Assembly: GCF_022605725.1 (NCBI RefSeq)
Contig: NC_065549.1
Coordinates: forward strand, 15,166,114 to 15,230,113
Origin: Anthonomus grandis grandis
Taxonomy: Eukaryota; Arthropoda; Insecta; Coleoptera; Curculionidae
Reading direction: 5' to 3'
DNA: 64,000 nucleotides
The translations under genes and the position numbers were made by a program. Each line of letters begins with the position of its first letter. Position 1 is the first letter of the stretch. Shown one piece after another: positions 47,650 through 60,019 of this stretch. The notes under the pieces are model-generated. The model did not search any database. It saw only the letters and a list, made by a program, of their open reading frames with translations, and was not told where the DNA came from.

Positions 47650-48990
47650 CCAGTAGCTTCAGAAGACGGGCTGTGTCAGAGAGATTTCATCTTTTAGCTG
47701 TCAAGTATACATCCCAATTCTGTTGGATTTCCTTCTTAAGAGTGCGCGGTGGTGCGACCAGTTTCTTAAGAAGAAGTTGATGGCAGACTGTCAAAAGCCT
47801 TCGACAGGTCTCTATGTAGGTCACATCAACCTGGGTAGATCTAAGATTTGTTGCCACAAAGCGCCCTGCATAAATATCGTATTCGTCTGTAATGATCTAC
47901 ATTCTTCAAAAGTTTGTGGATAGCTAGGAGTATGGATATTCCACGCTAGCTTATAGCGGATGCTAGAAATTTATTACCTGGTTCAAAAAATTAAATATTA
48001 AAAAATAAAGAACGATTAGGAAATTTTATATGTTAGTAAAGATATTTTTATTAGATGTTTAAAACTAAATAATTTTTGTCATTATTTTAAAAAAAATGTT
48101 ATCTTTTGATTTAAAGTTAAGGAAAACATTCCAAGAATATTTCCCATTGATTGTAATACGTATGTAAATATTCTAAATCATTCATATCCTTGTAACATTC
48201 TTGATATTACCACAGGTTATTAAGAAATTAATAAAGAATTTGATCATGCTTTGATTCAATACACAATAAATAATTATATTGGCATGGGCCTAATTACAGG
48301 TCATAGAAGATCCGTAAGCCTTTGCTATTGATATTCAAAATGGTCAGTTGAGAAAGTGCTTTTGAACGTGTGGAAAATGAATAACAAATTTTCGTATATA
48401 TTTTTAAAATATATGTTTGAAAGTGAAAATCCAGCATGACCTTAAACTAATTATGGTTAGGTACTACTAGTGCACATAATAAAATTATTAATAGAAAGTA
48501 AGATTTAAACTATACTTTATGTAGCTCATCATAATTATTTATCTATTGGTTTTTTTAAGTTAAAAAGATTTTCGGGGTCAAAATAACGAGAGTTGAAGTG
48601 GACTTTTACATCGAACATATGGGCTTCGTACGTAGAAATAATGTTTTTAGTTTCACTTGCATATACGTATATCTCCTGTTAAAAATCTCGACTAGTACTG
48701 TATAATACTGTGTGCGGTTAAAATAGTTACGATATTACAATAATTAATTATTATATTGAGGAAATAGCATAGCCGCGCGAAACAAATTATAAAATACCAA
48801 AATAAGAAATGTCTTCTTTATTTTGGTATCATCATAATTTCTACAAATCACGTCATGGTTAGTTTGTTTAAGACTTAATCAACGGAGCTTTTATGCTAAG
48901 TCACAAATTGTCAATAAAATCAATTGGTCATTTTGTGACCATCTTAGTTTTTAAAGAGTTAAACTACTAATTAATTATTTGCAACACATA
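47650..48990. other. Non-coding, one small hairpin
   Basis: Contains ATACCAAAATAA/TTATTTTGGTAT, 12-bp arms around 48794-48829. Nothing else is recognised. Confidence 0.45.
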
Positions 48991-48999
48991 TTTAGGAAT

Positions 49000-51510
49000 T
49001 TGGACATGTTTAACACTAGAAGCAACTAAAAACGATCTTAGTTCCATTACGTTTTAAGTTATCAAATTCAGTTTTTACTTGATAGTCATAAGACTTTGTC
49101 AACGCCAGTTCTTATGTCAGATTATCTGAATTTGTTCAAATATTTGGCCATTTAACATCCTTCAAAGAACTACTCTACTCAAACTCTAAATAATCATTTA
49201 TCTTTTCCAGAGAGTTTCAATTACCAGAACTCAAAATTAATTTTCACTCCTGAGACTTCAACTTGATTAATGTATAAACTGAGGATTTAACTACAGAATA
49301 ATAAGAATTTTCAGAAGCAAGAAATTGAATTAATAGATCAAGAATGCTCCTCCAGGTATGAGGTTATCCAGCTCACTTTCTTTCAATTTCAAATTAAATT
49401 TCTCCTCCTAAAACTTAAACAATGCCACTTTTTATGCCAAATCATCATTTTATATCCATATTCTTTTTTACAAGAGAACTGTGTGCTCTGAGAAATAATT
49501 TTCACTTTTAAGATATCAACTTGATCAATATATATAAACTCGCTCATGTTTTATGTGTGGATTTTATTTTATTTTGATATAGCTGGCTTCGTCAGCTTAA
49601 CACTATTCTGATAAAAAATAAAGTAGGTAATGTCCATAAGATTAGGTTATCAAGTTTAGTTTTCTTTAGTTTCCAATGAATGCTACTTCTAAAAAGTAAT
49701 CAATATCAGTGTTTATACAAAATCATCAAAATATTTGATAATTTCAAAGACTTTTTTATAATTTTGCTTACAGTTACACCAGTCGGTTTTCAATGATCTG
49801 GGTATATTAATACTAAAAGCAATTGACGGAGAATTTGTCCAAAGCTCTTACTTATCTCTAAAGGCCTCTTCAATTTGTCCTCATATAGTATTTGGCTTAT
49901 ATTCAGAAGGTTTTAGGTTATCATGTTCAGATACTTTTAAGACCTAAGCAATGTTTTCATGCCAAGTCATCAAAGATATTTGGTTATTTTATAGTACTTT
50001 TATACCTTTTCATAGAGCTGCACTGTTATTTATTTTTATCAATAATCTGGGTATATTTACATTATAAGCAACTGAAGAAGACGTGGTCCAAAGCTCTCTA
50101 TCTCTATATCCTTAATATCATAGACATGATGTTATATGTTTCTTTCGAAAGAGTTACTACACATTTATCCTTTCGAAGAGATTTTTAAGAATATGGATTT
50201 ATTAACACTATAAAAGCAACTGAAGAACAGCTTTCTTACTTATTTCTTCACTCTTGTTTCAAAACTTTTGTTTTTTTGACTCCTGTAACTCAAACGTCAA
50301 TGTAGTTGATCATTAATTAAGTTTTTTATGTTTTCGTGTTAAGTGCTCAATACTATCAATTATCAAATTTTTAGGTTTATTCGATGTACCTCGTTAAAAT
50401 CTTTTAATGGTGTCAAGGCGTCCTCTAGTGAATGTGTTACACAAGCTTTAGATTTTTTTTAATACATACTTGGTCTTTTATTATTAAATTGTTCTGATAG
50501 TAATGTTTTGTGTATATCCGTGATGTTTCATATTCTTTTTCCAGAACTGGCAATACATTTATCTTTTCGACGAGATTTTTAAGAATTTAGGTATATAAAC
50601 ACTATAGAAGCAACTGAAGAACAGCTTGTTCAAAGCTCCTACCTATGTCTTCATTCTTATTTAAAATGTTCGTCAGCTAAAGCTTGAAACTCTCACTCAC
50701 TTTTCCAGGGTTTTGTGTTAAATGCAGTTAGTGCTTAATGCTATAAAAAATCAAATTTTGAAGTAGATGCGATGTATCTTATTGAAATCTTTTAATGGGG
50801 TTAAGGCGTTCTCCAGTGAATGTATTATAAAAGCTTTAGATTTTTTCTCATAAAGTTGGCTACGTAATTATTAAATTGTCTAACGTTGCAGGTTTCTTTC
50901 AAAAAATTGACTATAAATTCATTCACTCTCATTTAAAGTAATCCACAGCTGATGCTCTGAACTTCTTAAAATTTTTTGTTAAAGTCTAATAACTGAACTA
51001 GAAACAATTTTCATTCCTGAGACTTCAACGTGATTAATATATATAAACTTTTGCAGGTTGCAAGTCCAAATTAGAGTTACTGCTCTATGCATCTAATCAT
51101 CTAATTATGGCATGCCATTGATACAACACCTCGTTCTCATCAAATTGTCCTGACATAGTCTTAAGCTCATGTCCAGAAGGTTTCAGGTTATCATGTTCAG
51201 ATCCTCCTACAGCAATGTCAGTTTTCAAGTCAGGTCATCAAAAATATTTGGTCATTTCATAGTTTTTCATACAGTTGCACTGTTATATATTTATCTTTTT
51301 TAAGCATCTCGCCATATTTACACCAAAGGCAACTGAAGAAGACGTTGTTCAAAGCTTTTACTTATCTTGTATGAGACCCAAGCGTAGTTGGTGTGGTTTA
51401 TTGATAAGCCACTCTTTTAGGTTCTGTTATAGTAGCCAGTAATTTAACTTTTAGGTACGTGTCATGTACCTCACTGTAATCTTTTGATGATGACAACGAA
51501 AAACAGAATT
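49000..51510. repeat. Degenerate complex tandem array, period near 395 bp
   Basis: The phrase GCAACTGAAGAAnA followed by CAAAGCTC recurs at 49021 (weak), 49818, 50067, 50214, 50608 and 51327. A second phrase, AATCTTTTAATGG plus AAGGCGT plus AGTGAATGT, recurs at about 50398, 50787 and weakly 51478. A third (TGAGACTTCAACnTGATTAAT) is at 49249 and 51016, weakly 49512. A fourth (CATCAAAnATATTTGGT) is at 49968 and 51238, weakly 49724. Spacings of 388-398 bp dominate (49818 to 50214 to 50608), with extra partial units. No coding potential. Confidence 0.7.
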
Positions 51511-51604
51511 TCATGGAATATAAGGCAATTTCAGGTTCTATTCTATACACAAAGAAAGGGCTGTTGAAGCCTTGAATTTATAAGATTTTATATATAAGGG
51601 TATA

Positions 51605-52884
51605 CAGAGACTCCAAGATAAGGATCCTAAGCATTGGAATCTCAGTACCTATTGAAGTTACAGCCTAGGTTAAATTAGAAAAAAGTTGCGTACTTTGAAG
51701 CGTATTTAAATGCCGTTGAGAAAATTCAAAAATTTTCATGGTCTGCCGAGATATTGGAAAAAAACGGAAATTTGCCAAAATCGATTTTATTTTTTTTTTG
51801 ACCTAAAATTAATCTACCATAAGATATTCATTATTTTAATTACCTACACAAAGAAAAATAAATAAAATTTAAAAATAACTGAGACAACAAGAAAATTACC
51901 ATTTTTTAATTTAAAGCAGATGTTCAAACAGACTTCCGTTATTTTCCAAACATAAATAAGATCTTCTTACGGTAGAATTTAAAACAGCACGCAACATTTC
52001 AGGTGTAAAGCTATTGAATGCGTTAGTTAAACATTCTTGTAATTGCTGCTCAATCTCAAAAGAATGCTGGTATATTTGGTTTTTAAGAAACTCCCAAAGA
52101 AAGAAGTCCAGAGGCGTTAAGTCTGGGCATCGTGCTGGCTAAGGCACTGCATTAGAGGTTCCAATCCACTCTCCATCAGGAAATCTCTGCGTAAGATACT
52201 CGCGAACCTGCCTTGAATTATGTGCAGGAGCACCATCTTGTTGAAACCAACAACTATTGAATTGTGCCAGAGGTAAGTTATCCAAGCAGTCTTCCAAATT
52301 ATTTTTCAATAATTGAAGTTATCGTTCTCTAGTTAATGAATTGTGGTAAATAAATGGACCTAGTTTTTTGGTGCCAAAAATTCACACCATTCATTTATAA
52401 AGCCAAAGCGCTCTTGATGTTTTGATATTTTTTTAATGCGAGGATTTTGTTACGCTCAGTAATGACTATTCCAGCGATTATAGACACCATTAGTCACTAA
52501 ACGTCGTCAGACCATATTATTTTTGCAGGAAAATTTATATCATCTTCACATGCGCGTGTACCACTCACAAAAATGCCGTCGTCGTTCTAGATCCTCTGGT
52601 TTCAGTGCTTGGCAAATTCTAAATTTATGCGGAAGATATTTTTTTTTTACGTAAAATAAATTGAGCAGTAGATTTGGCTACTTCCACATTTTTCCCAATT
52701 TGCCTAGTTGAGATAGTAGGGTTCTCAACAACTGCTTGTAACACATTATTTTGAGTGTCTTCAGAAGATTCCTTTTTCCTAGATAAAACTGACTTTTTAA
52801 ATGCACCATATTCTTTAAATTTCTCGCCAACTCTAAGAAAATTATTGGTACCCCATATTTAGGATCCTAATCTTGGACGCCCTG
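51605..52884 (-). mobile_element. Complete 1.28-kb mariner-like transposon (dead)
   Basis: TA at 51603-51604 and 52885-52886. Left CAGAGACTCCAAGATAAGGA continuing TCCTA; right, reversed, CAGGGCGTCCAAGATTAGGA continuing TCCTA. Transposase remains on the minus strand fill it. It is inserted directly to the right of the 395-bp array. Confidence 0.88.
51911..52840 (-). pseudogene. Mariner-like transposase
   Basis: From 52840 down: a degraded N-terminus (KEYGAFKKSVLSRKKESSED; helix-turn-helix near 52680), then FQQDGAPAHNSRQVREYL (second Asp), TQRFPDGEWIG, a stop replacing W/A, ARCPDLTPLDFFLWEFLKNQ (third Asp) and C-terminal EIEQQLQECLTNAFNSFTPE to RSYLCLENNGSLFEHLL. The catalytic blocks are well kept, but stops and frameshifts elsewhere inactivate it. 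Confidence 0.82.
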
Positions 52885-52899
52885 TATATTGGCACTACT

Positions 52900-53560
52900 A
52901 ATCAAATGTTGGGACAAAAAGCATTTGCAATTATAGAGTTACTAATGGGAAGACTTGTATATTTGGGTGTCAACATTATATAGATGATACTGATAGTATT
53001 GCAGTGATTTTACGATATTTGAGCTCTAAATCAGAAAATATATCCTCTACAACTACCCTTTGAAATCTATCAGTTAAATATGAAGAAACAAAAGTATAAG
53101 CGGTTTCCTCAAAACCAACATATTTTAAAATCGCGAGTAGCAAACTTGTAAATTATCATATCGAAGGCTTTAGTATAATCTAATAGAACCAAAGCAGTTG
53201 CTTGGTTTGGATCATGAGCACTGACTATATTATCTAATATGTCACAAAGAGCAGTAGCACTTCACAAACAAATTTATTTGTGGAGTAAAGACTTCCCCTA
53301 CTAACTTTCAATATAATTATAATATAATATAATAACTTTGATTCTTATAAGAAACTGTTATCTATATATGCTCAATAAGTACAGAACACTCACACTTATA
53401 TTTATTGTTATACAAATTCCTACCTCACCGCCCTGTCCAACCCTATTTTGCCTAATAAAATCATAGCTATCAATCCTTAAATCAGCATCTAGAATATTTA
53501 TTGTCAACCAGCTCTCTGATATTCCAACTATTATGCCATATATTTTGTGCAAAACATAAA
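52900..53560 (-). mobile_element. LINE remnant: endonuclease start joined to RT palm
   Basis: 53552-53358 reads IYGIIVGISESWLTINILDA, then IDSYDFIRQNRVGQGGEVGI, which is the apurinic-endonuclease start of CR1/Jockey LINEs. 53265-53000 reads ATALVLLDYTKAFDMI and FEETAYTFVSSYLTDRFQRV-like RT with frame changes. The intervening part is deleted. Confidence 0.68.
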
Positions 53561-54420
53561 ATATTTAAATATATAAAAAAACAGAAAAAAATGGTGATAT
53601 TGATAATACACTATATTGACTAAACAAAACCAAAAAAAAAAACAATCAAATTCATATATAGTGTACCTACAGCAAAAATAATAATATTCAGTTTAACCTA
53701 ACATTGATTGTTTTGACCAGTTTAAATGTTTTTTTCATTATGGTAATAAATTATAATTAATGTTATTAAGTTCAGTTTCCTCCAGAAAACTCATTTATGG
53801 GGTCTTTACTTTATAATCCTTAAATTGAATAATTATAATTTATTACATGTGATTTACATTTGAAATCATTAATGTAATTTTCAGTATTTTTAACTGTGTT
53901 TTTTAGGTTCATTAATATCTTTTGCATCTCTTTTTTGCCAATTTATCTTATTGCATATTTAAAGATCTAAGATCTTGAGAGTTTTATTTGCAGTCACCTA
54001 ATATCATAGATTAATCTATTATATTATTTTAAACGGTTTCTTCATCAATATCACATACAGACAGGATGTTTATTAAAAAAAAATATATTTTCATATATGC
54101 AGCAACCATTTTTCCACACAAAAGCATCCACTTGCTTTTCAATTCCTGCAAATTTCTTTTCAAGGGTTGTGATCTTATCTTCCTAATCTCAACTTTTGTT
54201 TTTGTATTCTTTATACGTCGACGAATTTTGATGGTCTACATCTTTTTCGAGTAATCTTTGAGACGGTTATTGGATTTCGTCCAAATCTGCTTGTACTTCT
54301 TACGTATTAATAATTTGTACTTTCCTGATCTCTTTTAAGTATAGAACATTCTCCTTAATTGGCAACACCATAAGCAATATAGAAACCCTATTTTGGTTTT
54401 TCATTCCACCCCTCTGTGGT
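53561..54420. other. AT-rich, nothing recognised
   Basis: No supported ORF, exon or repeat end. Confidence 0.5.
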
Positions 54421-54429
54421 AACTCTCTC

Positions 54430-54726
54430 CCTCTCTGTTAAGTAGTGCTAAAGGAAACCGCGAAGAACCTGATGACAGTTACCATTGAGATAGTTAAGCG
54501 AGCCGCGCGAAAGAAGTCGTTTGTTTAGTACCGCAGGCAAAACCCGCTTCCGTTTGATAATTTTAACCGCGAAATCGAAGAAACTACTTTTAATAATTTG
54601 CGGTTGTAACTTTTTTAAAATTTTTCCGGTTGTTCTTGTGAACTCATTTAGCTGGTGTTCGCAGAGGGAACTATATTGATATAGGATTTTGTTTAGGGTT
54701 GAGAAGAGCGTCCCAGTATAAAAAGT
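54430..54726 (+). promoter_or_regulatory. Possible promoter / non-coding first exon
   Basis: A GC-raised, CpG-containing island (GAGCCGCGCGAAAG, ACCGCAGG, CCGCTTCCG, ACCGCGAAATCG) in very AT-rich surroundings, ending in a strong donor AAAAA|GTAAGTGATGG at 54726-54727. This is what an untranslated first exon of a downstream plus-strand gene would look like. No ORF is present and no downstream partner exon is recognised, so the call is speculative. Confidence 0.3.
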
Positions 54727-54853
54727 AAGTGATGGTTTGTTTGTTTATTATAATTTTTTTTAGAATCCTTAAAATATCTATTTTTTTTTCTAATTTAGGT
54801 TTAGTCTATATAAGACTTAATAGAGAAAGGTGGGTGTGTTGCTCGCAGGATAC

Positions 54854-54925
54854 TACGAAATAATAAAACCAGATATATTTGGAGTAAAATGTTGCTCCGA
54901 ATATATCTGGTTTGATTGTTTCGTA
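54854..54925. repeat. 72-bp hairpin, 31-bp arms
   Basis: TACGAAATAATAAAACCAGA through GGAG (54854-54884) pairs with 54895-54925 with three mismatches and a 10-nt loop. Size resembles a miniature foldback or a small-RNA precursor; no further evidence. Confidence 0.8.
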
Positions 54926-55402
54926 TAAAAGATCTTACAAGTTTTAATTAGGCTTTATTTTTCTATGCTTTTTTAACTGCTTTAGTTGCCCTTTTTTTTG
55001 GATATTCTCTACCAATGTTGAAATATTTTAAAATGTTAAATTAAATAACAATTTGATTTTTTGCCATGTTTTTATAGATATAAGAAATATGGAAGAAAAC
55101 TAAAATAATTACCATTGCTTAATACAAAGAAAAAAGAAAAATTCCTACAAACCTATATCAATATTTGCACCCAGATAACACAGGACATGCCAGAAATATA
55201 CCATTTATGACTCAATATTTTGAACATTTATCGTACATTCTAGCAATGATTTTTCTAAAACATTGCGGTGTAATTCTCATACACGATGTTCTAGAAACAT
55301 TTTACTAATTACTAATTCATTTTTGCACGCGTGTGAAAGTTTTAGCTTTAATAAAATAAAAAATCTAAATGTTTGACACCAAAGGTTTTTTACCTATATA
55401 TA

Positions 55403-57502
55403 CAGGGTATTTGGAAGGTGAGTAGCCAAACGGAAATGGTGAATAGGTAAGGTTACTGGCTATTTAAAACGCATAGTATTTTTTTGTGTTTCCTCAAATT
55501 TAAGGAGTAATATATTTTTTCCTTTTTTTATTAGATTTTCCCCGTTTTTTTACTTTAACCTTCAATTTTTTTTTATTTTTGGCCAAAATGGCGCACAATT
55601 AATTTTATTTTAAAGACTAATGTTGTCTCATTCAGATTTAGGTAATACCTGAGAAAAATATTTAAAGAGAAACTAATACTGGAGTAACAAATTTCCTCAA
55701 ATCAATAGAAAAAAAATGTTACGTCAACTTTACAATGGAAAAAAATAATAATAAAAAAAAGTTGTGGGGTTTTAAAATGTGTTAAAAAACTTCTCTAGTT
55801 AATAGTATTTCTAACGATATGCCACATGTAACAAAAATAATTAGGTAACGAAAAACAAATAAGTTTGTCTTCAAGGACGCGTGAATCAATTTTTTTGAAA
55901 GCAACCTAATTGAGCAGGTATAAACTTATGCCTCTTTCTAACACAGCTAAACCTGTTACGCTATAATCTCCTTTATCATTCGGCGACACTCCCTTTGTGC
56001 CCCGATACCCTAAACTGTTACCTGTCACTAACCATAATACGAGTATTATTTATTCGAGACTTGTCTTCCTCCGCTACTTCACGTATTTTTAACTCCGCTT
56101 GACGCATATTGTTTTTGTTGTTTATTTTCGTTAATTTTGTTTTATTGTTACTGTTGCCTACTATGGCTGGTGCCTTTACAAACGAAGAGTACGCCGATGT
56201 CCTAATGGCATATGGTAGAGCTGATGGAAATGGACGAGAAGCAAAAAAGAATTTCCCAAGAGCGTTTTCCCAATAGACGCCAACCTAATCGTCATACTTT
56301 TGAAACGACCTCTAGACGCTTAAGAGAAACTGGTAGTCTAAATCGCCGTAAACCTGGAGTTCGCAGACAACGTAATGTTGCTGATGACGAACGAACTCTG
56401 GAAGCTTTTGACGAAGATCCCACAACGAGCATCCGGACTGTAGCTGCCAATCTAAACCTAAGTGTATGGAAGGTCTGGTTTGTTTTTCATGCCAACGGAA
56501 AGCATCCCTTTCATTACACTCCTTTGCAAGATCGTGAAGAAAACAACTACCAAAGACGCATTCAGTTTTGCCGCCTCCTGCTACATATAGACGTGGATAA
56601 CCGCGATTTCTTGAAAAATATACTGTGGACAGATGAATCCAAGTTTTCAAGGGAGGGAATTACAAACTTTCATAATTTGCATTATTGGGCCCCAAAAGAA
56701 GAAAACCCAAAAATGAAGAAAGTCGTGTCCTTTCAAAGGAAATTCTCAGTAAACGTTTGGGCAGGGCTAATTGGTAATACCTTTATTGGTCCACATTGTT
56801 TACCAGATAATTTGAATGGGGATAATTATCTAGATTTTTTATTAAATGATCTGCCCGAACTCTTAAACGGGGTTCCAAATTTTCTCAATGAAGAACAAAT
56901 GACGTTCCAACACGATGGATGCCCAGCGCACTGGAGAAGAACCGAGAAGAAGGCCGTGCAAAAGAACTTATAAATACAAGGGAAGAATTGATAGGAAAAA
57001 TTAATGACGCTTTTGTAATAATCAGACGGGAACTAACATTACAGTATACAACAAGAGAAATAAGAAAGCGATCTTACGCGTGTATTAGAAATAATGGTCA
57101 TCAATTTGAGCAAGACTTATAAATAAACGATTTGAAGTAAAAAATATATATTTTTTTAATTAACCTGTAAAGGAAAGGGTCATGGAAACGAAAGGGCCCA
57201 ATAGGTTTAGCTGTTTTAGAATGGTGAAAGAGATAGCGCAACAGATTTAGCAGTGTTAGAAAGAGACATAAGTTTATACCTGCTCAATTAGGTTGCTTTC
57301 AAGAAATTGGCTCACGCGTCCTTAAAGACAAACTTATTTGTTTTTCGTAAGTTACCTAATTATTTTTGTTACATGTGGCACATCGACTATTAACTAAAGA
57401 AGTTTTTTAACACATTTTAAAATCACACAACTTTTTTTTAAATAGCCAGAAACCTCACCTATTCACCATTTCCGTTTGACTACTTACCTTCCAAACAACC
57501 TG
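55403..57502 (+). mobile_element. 2.1-kb mariner-like transposon with long inverted repeats
   Basis: TA at 55401-55402 and 57503-57504. Ends CAGGGTATTTGGAAGGTGAG and reversed CAGGTTGTTTGGAAGGTAAG. The inverted repeats extend over about 310 bp (for example GACGCGTGA, AGCAACCTAATTGAGCAGGT, ATAAACTTATG on both arms). About 280 bp (55470-55750) in the left arm has no partner, so the right arm has lost it or the left has gained it. The transposase gene between the arms is defective. Confidence 0.9.
56163..57122 (+). pseudogene. Mariner-like transposase lacking the third catalytic block
   Basis: ATG at 56163 starts MAGAFTNEEYADVLMAYGRA, then a one-base frameshift near 56250. The long frame 56212-56973 holds the rest: FETTSRRLRETGSLNRRKPG, RTVAANLNLSVWKVW (helix-turn-helix), LKNILWTDESKF (first Asp), VNVWAGLIGNTFIGPHCL and MTFQHDGCPAHW (second Asp). 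Immediately after CPAHW the sequence jumps, with a frame change, to the C-terminus INTREELIGKINDAF to RNNGHQFEQDL (stop 57122). The roughly 40-codon segment with the third Asp (VREYLN...WIG...SPDLTPLDFF in relatives) is missing. Inactive. Confidence 0.88.
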
Positions 57503-57540
57503 TATAATATGATTCTAAGTGTCGTCTAAAAATTATATAG

Positions 57541-57702
<162 letters not shown>

Positions 57703-58780
57703 TAACAACTTCACCACCACATTTCGTTAAAATCTCTACAGATATTTTGCGAAACTATCCGAAAATTATCCTAATTACGTATTTAAATTAATCGCTATAG
57801 AAATGACATAGTGATCTTTTAATTATTGGTTAGAAACTAAAAGACACCAGAGTTACATTGGCAGCACTAGCTGCAGTTTTTGGCTTTTTGTTAGTGTGAC
57901 GCGACAACGTAGTGCAAACGTGTTCTAATACTTTTGCCGTGGTTTAATATCAGAAGAATATAGAAGAAAAAATGTAGAATAGAAGAATTAATCTATGGAT
58001 TAATATTTCAGATTTCATCAACATTTGCTTCCACCCTTAGTTCTAAGATAAAAAAATATGTTGTATTTATGTAAGATATATGTATAGGTCTAATTTTTTA
58101 TGTGTTATATTATTGTTCTGATACATTAATTGTCGCAAGCGAATATTTCTGGCATGTTTGTGTTGAGTGTTATTAGGGGCACCAATGCAATGTTCCTTTA
58201 AAACAAATTTATTGTTATCAATATAATAAATAAATAAATTTAGAGCAATAGAATAAGCAGGTGTCGTTTGTTGTAATTTATTTATCACATATTTATTATG
58301 TATTTAAAAAGTTGACTATTTAAAGGAGGGAAAAAGGACGTGATTTCTAATATGATTTCATGAACTAAGTGAAAAGTTTTATGGAATCTATAAATATATA
58401 CGAGATTTAAATTGTAATATACGAGGCTTTAATAATTACTAATATTAGGCAAATAATTGGCCCTAATTAGTGCCTATAATTAATAATACAACTCAAAACA
58501 TTAACAATTTTCTATAATTTGTTAAATTTTAAACTTTTTCTTTTAATTTTATTTCAGTTAAATTTTAAATTTGATACTTGATTTATTTTACCTAACTTAT
58601 TTATTTTAACTGATTTTTTAAATATATTCTTGGCTTTACCAAAATTTAAAAAAAATTCAATAGTCAGCAACATAAATACGTAAACTTTAAAAGAATTAAA
58701 ATAAGTCTTGCTTAAATAAGAAATGTTCAAATAACTGCATCTTAATGGATGCAAAAATTGTACATTTTTGCTATCTATCA
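57703..58780. other. AT-rich, nothing recognised
   Basis: A slightly GC-raised patch at 57850-57945 has no ORF or family match. Confidence 0.45.
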
Positions 58781-58789
58781 GAATAAGTC

Positions 58790-60005
58790 ACTTCAAAGAT
58801 AAAAGTTACTTTTGCTCTCAAGTACTTTGATAGCCGTTTTGAAATTGTCAAATCTCAATTTCGTCACTAATTACTCCTGACTTTTTAAATAAGGCACATA
58901 AGACCAGTCAGTCGAATACAACTCATTAGATACTAAATTTTTATCCCATAAATCTCAAAATCTTTGCACCTGTATATTTTGAGCTATTTTGATAATTTAA
59001 GCGCCACCACAGTTAAACAGGTAAGAGATGTCACTACTACTAAAAAGTAAAAGTTATATGCTACTGATAAAAGAAAACAAAATAAAACAAAGTGTCAAAA
59101 TTTACCCACGTTTCAAAATTAATTTTCAGTGATGCTGTAGCAGATTTGTATCTAGTACCCTAAACTCACCAACTTGTATTTTATTTAAAAACATTTCTAA
59201 CAAAAACCAATATTTTGATGAATGGGTTTTGCGAAAGTGAAATCAGCTTAAGAAGTAAAAAAGAAGAAGAAAAAGAAAGTGATGTTGTTGATATTTAAGT
59301 TTTCATCCACAGGCTAAAAGACTACATTTTTTTTCTACTTAAGAATTCCATAAGGAAATTCAAATTACCCCATCAGCTCAAAATAATTCAGCTGGAGGAC
59401 AAGAGTTACTTTCACCCTTAAGTACTTTGATAGCCAGCCATTTTGCTTAAATAGAAATATTAATAATCACTTCAGTCAAAGAAACATGTCTTGAAGTTGA
59501 TACACCTCGAATCTATCAATAACCACTTTCCTGGCCTAAAATAAAGTATATGAAACTAGTCATTCAAATACAAGTCACTAGCTATAAAAATCGTTGTACC
59601 TTGATTTGCCAATATAACTGTCACCTTTGTTTAATAATTAAAAGTGGTATACTGCTGATAAAAGAAAAAGACGAAGTAGAGTATAGAAAATTACGACTCG
59701 AAAATATATCAAGCGGAGTATCGAAAACTATTCACGTTGCTGCAACAGATTTGTATTATCGTAAAATTTCCAATTTATTCTTCATTTAAACTATACTTCT
59801 AACAAAAGCCAATGTTTTGATGAAATGAAAAAGTGAAATCAGCCTAGGCCACTCACAGCTATTCATAAGTAGTGAAAAAAAGAAAGAAGAAGAAGGATAA
59901 GAAGAAGAAAGTGATATTGTAAATTACTACAGATTTGATTACCAATTTTGATTACTAAATTTTCTCCCTACTTAACAATTCAATTAGGAAATTCAATTTA
60001 ATGCC
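58790..60005. repeat. Two direct copies of a 600-bp unit
   Basis: Unit 1 is about 58790-59395, unit 2 about 59396-60005. Shared phrases 602 bp apart include AAGTACTTTGATAGCC, CTACTGATAAAAGAAAA/CTGCTGATAAAAGAAAA, GCAACAGATTTGTAT-like, TTTCTAACAAAA-CCAAT and AAGTGAAATCAGC (59230 and 59831), then a (GAA)n-rich stretch and AATTC-TTAGGAAATTCAA. No clear coding potential; the 79-codon ORF in unit 2 is not kept in unit 1. Confidence 0.82.
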
Positions 60006-60019
60006 TCTTGAAAGATGGT

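Noticed and set aside
49000..51510. CRISPR-like or regular short-repeat array
   Set aside because: The units are long, degenerate and unevenly spaced, and the genome is eukaryotic.
54854..54925. microRNA precursor
   Set aside because: The hairpin has suitable size, but nothing in one sequence separates a miRNA from a foldback scar, and other such hairpins in the window are clearly not miRNAs.
56312..56650. 112-codon minus ORF in the mariner-like element
   Set aside because: It is antisense to the recognisable transposase.
59550..59789. 79-codon plus ORF as a gene
   Set aside because: The sister 600-bp repeat unit does not preserve the frame, so it is not under coding selection.
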